Source: a virus
Direction: 5' to 3' (one strand)
DNA length: 30,384 bases
Virus record (IMG/VR): IMGVR_UViG_3300009285_001146
Coordinates: 1 to 30,384 of that record
Made by a program: the position numbers and the translations under genes. Shown here piece by piece: positions 6,293 through 12,741 of this stretch; position 1 is the stretch's first letter; each line of letters opens with the position of its first letter. The notes under the pieces are model-generated. The model saw nothing but the letters and a program-made list of their open reading frames with translations. It was not told the origin of the DNA and made no database searches.

Positions 6293-6522
6293 AAAAAATA
6301 TTGGATAATTATTATTATTTTATGTATAGATGGACTATTATGCACCCTCTACATTTTTTATTTTATCGTGATGGTCATAAATTTCTATATACAAATCATC
6401 CGAAATTAGATCGTATTTGTTTTTTAATATTGCAATTTATTCATTCATTAGTTGCTGGAAAACCAGTTTATCATATTAAACTGTTATTTCTCAAAGTATT
6501 CAAAAAAAATTTATATATATGA
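6289..6522 (+). CDS. Small aromatic, basic hypothetical protein in the heptose cassette
   Basis: A 77-residue protein rich in Y, F, H and K (MKKILDNYYYFMYRWTIMHP), with a moderately hydrophobic stretch (ICFLILQFIHSLVAG) that could be membrane-associated. It overlaps the kinase and the nucleotidyltransferase by 4 nt each, so it is translated as part of the set. It is more AT-rich than the virion genes. No family recognised. A membrane-recruiting partner for the sugar enzymes is possible but speculative. Confidence 0.55.
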   Translation: MKKILDNYYYFMYRWTIMHPLHFLFYRDGHKFLYTNHPKLDRICFLILQFIHSLVAGKPVYHIKLLFLKVFKKNLYI

Positions 6523-7058
6523 TTACTGCGGTAATACTTGCAGGGGGCTATGGCACACGGCTTAAAAAATTAACAAAGACAATTCCAAAGCCGATGATCG
6601 TAATTGCAGGGAAGCCTGTTATCAGACATATTATAGACAATTTACATATTGCGGGGATTAATCAAATTATAGTTAAGACCCATTATTTACCCGAAGTTAT
6701 CATGAAATATCTAGGTAACTCGGTCATGTATTATTATGAATCTGAACTTTTATCGCATAAAGAGACAATTATTGCGTTACAAGGACAAATAAATGATAAC
6801 TTTTTTGTTATTAATGGTGATACTTTGTCAAATGTTGATTACAGGAAAATGTTAAAAACTCATAAAGAAAATACAATTACTGTACTTATGGATGAGTGGA
6901 GATGTGCGGGTACATGGCTTTATAGTCGGCAATATTTTAAAGATCAATCTATTGCCGTTTATCCATATCGACAAACAGGTTTACTTTGGTTTGATATTGG
7001 AACACCTGAGAGGTTACAGGCGGCTAAAGATTATTATGAAAGATATGAAAAAAACTAA
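6519..7058 (+). CDS. hddC: Sugar nucleotidyltransferase, HddC/RmlA-like
   Basis: The nucleotidyltransferase fold begins with the NTP-binding signature VILAGGYGTRLKKLTKTIPK, followed by PVIRHIIDNL, the metal-binding FVINGDTLSNVD, and the C-terminal FDIGTPERLQAAKDYYERY typical of mannose-1-phosphate/heptose-1-phosphate guanylyltransferases. With GmhA- and HddA-like neighbours, the best reading is transfer of a nucleotide to heptose 1-phosphate, giving GDP-heptose (ADP-heptose is less likely because the kinase/transferase fusion HldE is absent). At 179 residues it is shorter than usual (about 230); sequence between the NGDT strand and the C-terminal motif seems reduced. Confidence 0.8.
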   Translation: MITAVILAGGYGTRLKKLTKTIPKPMIVIAGKPVIRHIIDNLHIAGINQIIVKTHYLPEVIMKYLGNSVMYYYESELLSHKETIIALQGQINDNFFVINGDTLSNVDYRKMLKTHKENTITVLMDEWRCAGTWLYSRQYFKDQSIAVYPYRQTGLLWFDIGTPERLQAAKDYYERYEKN

Positions 7059-7314
7059 TTTAATTATCTGTCCAAACTGTGAATTAAAGCGGGATGCAAA
7101 CGGTCATTCCATACGTCAGATTTTAGGTGAAGTTACAGACCGCGGGGATGTTCTTATATTACGGTTTCACGATGGTTATACTATCGTTTCAGGACAAGAT
7201 TTTAATATACGATGCGGTAAATGTTTGGAGATTGTATATTACAGACGTCAGGATTATGAAAAGATTAGTATTACTCAAGAAGTTAAATGTTTTAATGGAT
7301 CGATGGTGATGTGA
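7045..7314 (+). CDS. Small zinc-ribbon protein
   Basis: An 89-residue protein starting MKKTNLIICPNCELKRDANG and ending just before the late promoter. CPNC near residue 10 and CGKC near residue 55 form a four-cysteine zinc ribbon around a beta-rich core (GDVLILRFHDGYTIVSGQDF). A longer in-frame ORF upstream overlaps the nucleotidyltransferase and is judged a shadow; ATG 7045 (or 7036) overlaps its end by 14-23 nt. Small zinc ribbons in phages often bind RNA polymerase or DNA. Its position immediately before the first late promoter makes a transcription factor worth considering, but this is inference. Confidence 0.65.
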   Translation: MKKTNLIICPNCELKRDANGHSIRQILGEVTDRGDVLILRFHDGYTIVSGQDFNIRCGKCLEIVYYRRQDYEKISITQEVKCFNGSMVM

Positions 7315-7343
7315 TTGACAAGTAGGAAAAATAATAATAAGAT
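7315..7343 (+). promoter_or_regulatory. Late promoter 1 (packaging module)
   Basis: TTGACA at 7315-7320 begins at the base after the zinc-ribbon stop codon. A 17-bp spacer leads to TAAGAT at 7338-7343. The structured leader at 7348-7413 follows. Confidence 0.65.
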
Positions 7344-7347
7344 ATAA

Positions 7348-7405
7348 GCACTCGATAAAAAAACGAGCAAGCGTCATGAATTAGAAGATGCGCCATTACA
7401 GGCGC
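7348..7405 (+). promoter_or_regulatory. Late leader 1: 5'-terminal hairpin, GAAT-AGAAGA box, terminator hairpin
   Basis: CTCG (7351-7354) pairs with CGAG (7364-7367) around a 9-nt loop ATAAAAAAA, starting about 7 nt after the -10, that is at the predicted transcript 5' end. The box ATGAATTAGAAGA (7376-7388) follows, then GCGCC/GGCGC (7390-7405). The same order is found at 15311-15371, 24336-24398 and 28831-28899. GCGTC (7371-7375) could pair with GATGC (7387-7391) instead, competing with the terminator stem. Confidence 0.6.
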
Positions 7406-7413
7406 TTTTTTTT
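7390..7413 (+). terminator. Intrinsic-terminator-like hairpin ending at the terS start codon
   Basis: GCGCC (7390-7394), loop attaca, GGCGC (7401-7405), then eight T residues (7406-7413) and immediately the ATG at 7414. It lies within the transcript from the promoter at 7315-7343, so it should stop that transcript unless readthrough is induced. Confidence 0.7.
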
Positions 7414-7830
7414 ATGGAAAAAAAAGAATTAAAAAATAAACCCTTAGAATTGAAGATAGGGGGTTTGACGCCGTCAAAACAAGCTCTTCAATCATATCTT
7501 CAGAACTTTACATTGGAGGCGATTGATGGAATTGTGGAAATGATGCGAACTTCAAGAAATCCACAACTGAAATTTGCCTCAATGAAAATAATTATCGATA
7601 AATCAATTCCAGATATTAAAGCAATTGAATTAAAAGGAGAAAATGGAGAACCAATCAAACTTACTGTCCTTGCAGGGACAGGTTTTATTCCCGCCCTTGG
7701 AAAGTTTGTTACCACACCAGAGGGAAGTGCTACTACAGGATCCACATCGCTTCAAAATCCTAGTGTGGCACCGCAGGGCGAGAAAAACAACAACGGCAAT
7801 AATGGAGATAGTAAAGCAGGCGCATCTTAA
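7414..7830 (+). CDS. terS: Terminase small-subunit-like protein
   Basis: A 138-residue protein directly upstream of and overlapping the large terminase. Residues about 15-75 are helical (TPSKQALQSYLQNFTLEAID, RNPQLKFASMKIIIDKSIPD), followed by IELKGENGEPIKLTVLAGTGF, a pattern seen in small phage proteins next to TerL. TerS would recognise pac or cos DNA and load TerL. The last 40 residues are low-complexity (TTPEGSATTGSTSLQNPS, then NNNGNNGD) and coincide with the TerL coding frame. The start has no Shine-Dalgarno sequence: the ATG follows a U8 run. The role rests mainly on position. Confidence 0.6.
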   Translation: MEKKELKNKPLELKIGGLTPSKQALQSYLQNFTLEAIDGIVEMMRTSRNPQLKFASMKIIIDKSIPDIKAIELKGENGEPIKLTVLAGTGFIPALGKFVTTPEGSATTGSTSLQNPSVAPQGEKNNNGNNGDSKAGAS

Positions 7831-8971
7831 GCGTGGTGTCTATTGGCATATATTTCCAACTAGCACCGAAGCTAAAGATGCTGTATGGCGGGATCCTGCC
7901 ATGCTCTTTAACATAATTCCAGAAAGCCTCATTGAAAAGAAAAATGAGGTAGAGATGGTGATCTATTTCAAAAATGGCTCAATCATGCAGATTAAGGGAG
8001 CTGATGACCCGGATGCACTGCGAGGAACTGGGCCATGCGGCATAGTTTTGGATGAATTTGCAAAGATGAAATATTACGCATGGGAAGTGGTTGAACCCAT
8101 TATTCGTGCCAATGGCGGATGGGCATGGTTTATAGGAACTCCTAAAGGCAAGAATCATTTATTTAATTTATATCAGCGGGGGAAGGAAGGACATCATGAA
8201 TGGAAGTCATGGCTTTTAAAGGCCAGTCAATCAGGGATCATACCAATGGATCAGCTTTTAGAGTCCAAACGTACATCCACTCAAGCTAATTTTAATCAGG
8301 AATGGGAATGTGAATTTTTAGAAGGTGAGGGTTCGGTTTTCAGAGGAGTACGAAATATTTGTACAGCAATACCTGAAAAACCAGAAGGTACACACATGTA
8401 TGTGATGGGAGTTGATCTAGCCAAAGTGCAGGATTACACCGTAGTTTCAGTTTATGACAGATCGACAAACGGTCAGGTATATCAGGACAGGTTTAAGACT
8501 TTAGAATGGCCTTTTCAGAAGAAAAAGATAAAGGCTATATCAGATCATTATAACCATGCGTTAACAATAATTGACGCAACGGGAATAGGAGACCCCATAG
8601 CAGATGATCTAATCCGAGCGGGAGTACCAATCGTAAGTTACAAGATAACAGAGCAAAGTAAAAAGGATCTGATTGAAAAGCTATCAATATGGGTAGATCA
8701 AGGTTTATTTAAGATGCTTGCCATACAGGAAACATTATTTGAATTTGATAATTTTACATACGAAATAGGATCAACGGGGCGAATCAGATACGGAGCGCCG
8801 GTTGGATTTCATGACGATATTGTAATTTCACAAGCACTTGCAATATGGTCATTACAGCCAATCAGTAAGGTCCAGTTAGCAGTTCCTAAAACTAGGATAC
8901 AAAGATTTTATGAGTCGGCAAAAGAAGCTATCCGTCAAGAAGATAACGAATGGGGATGGGAGCAAGTATAA
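7643..8971 (+). CDS. terL: Terminase large subunit
   Basis: A full-length TerL of 442 residues. ATPase: LLPHQREVLLQDPHRFKILV leads to Walker A VWHRRARKTT (residues 41-50; the usual glycine before lysine is replaced by arginine), Walker B with catalytic acid in GPCGIVLDEFAKM, and coupling motif FIGTPKG. Nuclease: MGVDLAKVQDYTVVSVYD, TIIDATGIGDPIADDLI and FHDDIVISQALA supply the RNase H-like acidic residues. It packages DNA into proheads at the portal vertex. Start ATG 7643 follows AAAGGAGA closely, and Walker A lies inside the 188 nt shared with TerS in another frame, so a later start is not possible without losing it. Confidence 0.93.
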   Translation: MENQSNLLSLQGQVLFPPLESLLPHQREVLLQDPHRFKILVWHRRARKTTTAIMEIVKQAHLKRGVYWHIFPTSTEAKDAVWRDPAMLFNIIPESLIEKKNEVEMVIYFKNGSIMQIKGADDPDALRGTGPCGIVLDEFAKMKYYAWEVVEPIIRANGGWAWFIGTPKGKNHLFNLYQRGKEGHHEWKSWLLKASQSGIIPMDQLLESKRTSTQANFNQEWECEFLEGEGSVFRGVRNICTAIPEKPEGTHMYVMGVDLAKVQDYTVVSVYDRSTNGQVYQDRFKTLEWPFQKKKIKAISDHYNHALTIIDATGIGDPIADDLIRAGVPIVSYKITEQSKKDLIEKLSIWVDQGLFKMLAIQETLFEFDNFTYEIGSTGRIRYGAPVGFHDDIVISQALAIWSLQPISKVQLAVPKTRIQRFYESAKEAIRQEDNEWGWEQV

Positions 8972-9368
8972 GGAGGTAAAACATTTTAAGGATGATGATT
9001 TGGCTTTTGCTCTTTTTGATGTTGAAGATTTACTTAATATGGCATTTGCCGAGTTTATATTACTTGATATAACGGCAAAATCCTTATGTAACGGTGAAAC
9101 ACTTTCCGGGGATAAGATCGTACTTGGAGTTGAAAAGAAAAATGTTACTCCGGGTGTATTAAGTACTATCCGCACCGAGAGACCTGATCTTGATATTCAA
9201 GACAATGGGTTTCAATACTTTTTTAAAGGTATAAGAATAATTGTTAAGTTCATAAGAAACAGGTATGACTTTTTCAAGTATCCCGATAAGAGGTTTTATA
9301 GGACTGAAGAATACAATGTTCCAAACCCATTTGATGAGTATTGGTATAACAGATTTTATGTTAAATAA
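8910..9368 (+). CDS. Hypothetical protein between TerL and portal
   Basis: A 152-residue protein whose start overlaps the end of terL by 62 nt. The only in-frame ATG is 8910; later in-frame options are non-ATG. The sequence is mixed: a basic N-terminus, an acidic helix (DDDLAFALFDVEDLLNMAFA), a beta segment and an aromatic C-terminus (YDFFKYPDKRFYR, PFDEYWYNRFYVK). I do not recognise the family. Its conserved slot in packaging operons suggests a head or packaging accessory. Confidence 0.6.
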   Translation: MSRQKKLSVKKITNGDGSKYKEVKHFKDDDLAFALFDVEDLLNMAFAEFILLDITAKSLCNGETLSGDKIVLGVEKKNVTPGVLSTIRTERPDLDIQDNGFQYFFKGIRIIVKFIRNRYDFFKYPDKRFYRTEEYNVPNPFDEYWYNRFYVK

Positions 9369-9370
9369 AT

Positions 9371-9637
9371 ATGATAACTGAAATTGTACTTTTAATTGTG
9401 ATTATCGCACTTCTAGTCTTACTTGGATATGAAAGGTATATTGCAAAAGAAGAGCGGTCAAAATTGATAAATGCCATTAAAGCTAAAGATGCGCAAGAGC
9501 TACAGGGCTTAAATGCTACAGACAAGATGAATATTAAGGTAGGACTAACCAAGCCTGAAGCGGAAGATTTAACACCAATTAATGAAATGACTGATGAGGA
9601 GTTTCAGGACAAGATTATAAATCAAAAAGTAAGCTAA
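9371..9637 (+). CDS. Small N-terminal membrane-anchored protein
   Basis: An 88-residue protein. Residues 3-19 (TEIVLLIVIIALLVLLG) form a single membrane helix, followed by a charged helical tail (YIAKEERSKLINAIKAKDAQ) and an acidic end. It overlaps the portal start by one base (TAATG). Similar single-span proteins with charged coils occur in phages as inner-membrane spanins or virion-associated membrane proteins. No endolysin or holin neighbours allow a choice. Confidence 0.6.
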   Translation: MITEIVLLIVIIALLVLLGYERYIAKEERSKLINAIKAKDAQELQGLNATDKMNIKVGLTKPEAEDLTPINEMTDEEFQDKIINQKVS

Positions 9638-11802
9638 TGCCAAAAATAGGCGGTTATTATTCAACTGACAACATTAAGGGAGATGATATAGGCCGTGTTG
9701 TTGATAGCATGAAAGAATTTGTTTCAGAGCAACGCGCCAGTTACGAGCGTTCATGGTATGACAATAACTTCTTTGATGACGGACACCACTTCCGCTACTA
9801 CTCACGAAGCGAAAATAAGATAGTAGATTTATCTGCCCGTGAGAGTATATATAATCCGATTCGAGCTATACCTAAAGCAAGTAAGCAGATACGGGGTATT
9901 GCAAATCTTCTAACACAAAAAGACCCTGTGCCTATTGTTTATCCTGAGAAAGTAAATCTTGCGGCTTATCCTTCTATTCCACAGTTTGACGAAGAGACCC
10001 AACAGCAAGTAATGATGGAAAACCCGATGCTAAAACAAGCGCTAGATGAGGCAAAGCGGGTAGCAAGTCTAACCGGGCATTATCTTGAAGAGGAGTTTAG
10101 AAAACAGATGCTTATTGATAAGGTAGCCTATATGTTAGTTCTAGCTGCCAAACACGGCATATCGTACATGCAGGTTTTCTATGACCGTGAGTTTGAATCT
10201 ATGAAGACTATCGTACATGATGCGTTTGATATATATACAACAAATGTCAATGAACTGGAAGACTCGCCTTTTCTTATTAAGTCTGTACCGATACTTATTT
10301 CGCAGATTAAATCAAATGAGATGTTTGACGAAGAACAGCGTGAAAAAATAAATCCTGATAATAAACTCGCTAACTCTGAAATTAAAGAAGCTTATCTCAA
10401 GTCAAAATATGGTTCTATCGCAAATATTGAGCAGACCTCAACCATTATGTTTAACGAGGCTTTAATCAAAGAGTATCTGACGGATGAAAATATGAGTACT
10501 ATACGTAGTCAGGAAGATGGTGAGGAGATATTAAAAGGTCGAGAAAAAGGAGATACTGTCATAAGGCAGGTGTTTACAGGCGGTAATATCCCACTCAAAG
10601 AAAAATATATAAAACTAAAGGAATATCCGTTTGTTGATTTTCGCTATGAGGCGGGGAGCATTTATCAGGTACCACTAATTGAGAGGTTTAAACCTGCAAA
10701 CAAGTCACTCGACATGATCGTTTCGAGGCTTGAGCGGATCTTACACACGATGACCGTTGGCGCATGGATTCAAAATGAGTCCGAGGGGAACTTAAATATC
10801 AGTAATCAGGCAGGAGGACAGGTAATTAAATATAAAGCAATCCCACCAGTACAGGCGACTCTTGCAGGTGTCCCTTCTTACGTATTTAACATGATGCAGT
10901 TTTTAAATGATGTAATTGAAGAGCAGGGTGTATCTACTTCAGTTTTAGGGAAAATTCCGCAGGGAGTTAAGGCGGCGCGTGCCATTGAGTCCATTAAGGA
11001 GTCTGAATATGCAGGATTAATCATAGCTTCAAAACGTCTTAACACAATGGTTAAAAAAGTAGCAGAAAAGATGCTAGACCTTGTTGATGATTATTTTGTG
11101 ACTCCGCAAACCGTACAGTATCTTGAAAAAGGTGAACCTAAATATTTTGACATCATTGGTAGTTCCGCACTTGAGAAGCGAAAAGGCTTAAAAATAGAAA
11201 ACCCAGAAGGATTGGTACCCATTAAAAATGATTACAGGGTTGAGATTGAGATCCAATCTGGGGTTGCATATACCCGTGAAGGTCAAAAAGCGGCCATGCA
11301 AGAGCTAATTCAAGAGATGTTAGCTTATGCACAAGCTGGCTATATACCGCCTGAAGCTATTAAGGTGGCTATTGAAAAATATCTTGAAGCTTATGAGTTT
11401 GGTTCAACAAGCGAGTTTATGGAGGCGATGGATAAGTATCAGACGGCAGGAAATATGGATCAATCACACATTGACGCTATGAAAGTTGCACTGGCCGAAG
11501 TATTTAAAGATTTTCAAAGCGCTGGAGTCATGCCAACAAGCGAGCAGCGTATTGAAGAGGGGAAGATTGCAACGGCTGAGGCTATTCGTGATACCGGGCT
11601 AGCCAGTAAAGAGACACCAGTTAATAAAACAGAGGAAGCAAAAGCCGCTCAGGATATGTCTCATTCTGAAGAAAAACATAAAGTAACAATGCAGGGAACA
11701 AAACAAAAACAACAGATAGAAGCTATAAAAGCTATGCACGATATGAAGTTAAAAGAAGAGATGTTGAAAAAAGGAGGAAAAAGTGCCACTAAAAAAAGGT
11801 AG
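9637..11802 (+). CDS. Portal protein (P22-like podovirus type)
   Basis: At 721 residues it matches the size of P22-like portals. The N-terminus has [23 protein letters not shown], then [19 protein letters not shown], a DPVPIVYPE stretch and long helices, all typical. The middle ([20 protein letters not shown], then [20 protein letters not shown]) fits the crown and clip region. The C-terminal 100 residues are a helical, Q/K-rich barrel-like extension ([20 protein letters not shown]). Twelve copies would form the DNA channel and the docking site for TerL and the adaptor. It overlaps the following small gene by 20 nt. Confidence 0.88.
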   Translation: MPKIGGYYSTDNIKGDDIGRVVDSMKEFVSEQRASYERSWYDNNFFDDGHHFRYYSRSENKIVDLSARESIYNPIRAIPKASKQIRGIANLLTQKDPVPIVYPEKVNLAAYPSIPQFDEETQQQVMMENPMLKQALDEAKRVASLTGHYLEEEFRKQMLIDKVAYMLVLAAKHGISYMQVFYDREFESMKTIVHDAFDIYTTNVNELEDSPFLIKSVPILISQIKSNEMFDEEQREKINPDNKLANSEIKEAYLKSKYGSIANIEQTSTIMFNEALIKEYLTDENMSTIRSQEDGEEILKGREKGDTVIRQVFTGGNIPLKEKYIKLKEYPFVDFRYEAGSIYQVPLIERFKPANKSLDMIVSRLERILHTMTVGAWIQNESEGNLNISNQAGGQVIKYKAIPPVQATLAGVPSYVFNMMQFLNDVIEEQGVSTSVLGKIPQGVKAARAIESIKESEYAGLIIASKRLNTMVKKVAEKMLDLVDDYFVTPQTVQYLEKGEPKYFDIIGSSALEKRKGLKIENPEGLVPIKNDYRVEIEIQSGVAYTREGQKAAMQELIQEMLAYAQAGYIPPEAIKVAIEKYLEAYEFGSTSEFMEAMDKYQTAGNMDQSHIDAMKVALAEVFKDFQSAGVMPTSEQRIEEGKIATAEAIRDTGLASKETPVNKTEEAKAAQDMSHSEEKHKVTMQGTKQKQQIEAIKAMHDMKLKEEMLKKGGKSATKKR

Positions 11803-11977
11803 TTCACAAAAAGTTATCAGTTCAAATATATCTATGTTAATGCATGAGAGTATGGATCAAAAACAAGCCGTTGCGGTTTCAATGAGCAAAGCTGGTAAAA
11901 AGAAGAAAAAAAAGAAATCATCTGGCAAGAGTTACGACATGCGTGAAGTTAAAATGGCCATGATGATGAAAAAATAA
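11783..11977 (+). CDS. Conserved small basic phage protein (GTG start)
   Basis: A 64-residue lysine-rich protein beginning [20 protein letters not shown] and containing [19 protein letters not shown]. This resembles a small family common beside phage portal genes, whose function is not known. The GTG at 11783 has an ideal AAGGAGG a few bases upstream, within the end of the portal gene, which decides the start. The basic run suggests nucleic-acid contact. Confidence 0.7.
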   Translation: MPLKKGSSQKVISSNISMLMHESMDQKQAVAVSMSKAGKKKKKKKSSGKSYDMREVKMAMMMKK

Positions 11978-11980
11978 TAT

Positions 11981-12256
11981 ATGAAAAACATGACTTTTCT
12001 TGAGTACGTCTTTATGTTTGAGACTGATGCCGGTTGGGCACACCTTGATCTGTTTGAACGGGATCTAGCTAAATTTTTTGAGAGTAAAAATATGGAAGCT
12101 GAAATTGTACGGACACCAGGAGGATATAACGGACGCCGTATTTTACTTATTAAAAAGAAAGATATGATTTCACCGCTTGTTACTCCTAAAAAGAGTTTAA
12201 AGAATACAAAAACTCCTAAAGAACAATTTAAGGCTATTAAAAAACTAACAATGTAA
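11981..12256 (+). CDS. Hypothetical protein
   Basis: A 91-residue protein in the portal operon, starting three bases after the previous stop. N-terminal MTFLEYVFMFETDAGWAHLD and FERDLAKFFESKNMEAEIVR look like a small alpha/beta fold, ending in GGYNGRRILLIKKK. The tail is basic (TPKKSLKNTKTPKEQFKAIK). No family recognised. A minus-strand homing endonuclease follows it. Confidence 0.6.
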   Translation: MKNMTFLEYVFMFETDAGWAHLDLFERDLAKFFESKNMEAEIVRTPGGYNGRRILLIKKKDMISPLVTPKKSLKNTKTPKEQFKAIKKLTM

Positions 12257-12271
12257 CTTATGTCTAATAAA

Positions 12272-12724
12272 TTAAATTTTATTTCTTTTTGGATTAAATC
12301 CATGAGGAAAATGAATCTTATTATGTTGAGCGTTACTTATTATTTTCATATTTTCATACCTATTGTCATCTTTAATACCATTTATATGATGTATATGTTC
12401 TTTCGGTTTAAGATAACGACCAATATGTTGTTCCATTATGTAACGATGTTCAAGAATGTATCCATTTGTACTTGCATAAGGATGTTCCGGTATATAGATT
12501 CTTATGTAGCCAAATTTTGTTATATTTCTTCCTCCTCTCCAATTAGGATGATTCGATCTAAATCCCATCAATCCTTTTGTTCCTTTATTCCAAGGTGTTT
12601 TTCCGACATCACTAGTCTTAATTCCAATTTTTCCCTTATTCCAAGGAGGATGAGTAGAAGCTCTAATTTTTTTCATTGTTTTAGATATTTTTTGTCTACG
12701 ATTTTTTTCAGAAGCAGTCAACAT
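12272..12724 (-). CDS. HNH homing endonuclease with NUMOD3-type repeats
   Basis: A 150-residue protein from ATG 12724 (a GTG at 12748 would add eight residues and overlap the next gene). The N-terminal half has NUMOD3-like DNA-binding repeats (TASEKNRRQKISKTMKKIRA, PPWNKGKIG, TPWNKGTKG). The C-terminal half is HNH: NPNWRGG-like NHPNWRGGR, YILEHRYIMEQHIGR, then HIHHINGIKDDNRYENM and NAQHNKIH, with the histidine pair and the downstream asparagine and histidine in place. It is the only minus-strand gene in a 25-kb run of plus-strand genes and lies exactly between two ORFs, as a free-standing mobile endonuclease would. Confidence 0.88.
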   Translation of the reverse strand: MLTASEKNRRQKISKTMKKIRASTHPPWNKGKIGIKTSDVGKTPWNKGTKGLMGFRSNHPNWRGGRNITKFGYIRIYIPEHPYASTNGYILEHRYIMEQHIGRYLKPKEHIHHINGIKDDNRYENMKIISNAQHNKIHFPHGFNPKRNKI

Positions 12725-12741
12725 AGTTCCAATTATAACAT

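Noticed and set aside
8991-9070. Hydrophobic micro-ORF (MMIWLLLFLM...) preceded at a distance by AAGGAGG
   Set aside because: It is fully inside another gene, the spacing from the ribosome site is too long, and hydrophobic shadows are common in AT-rich DNA.
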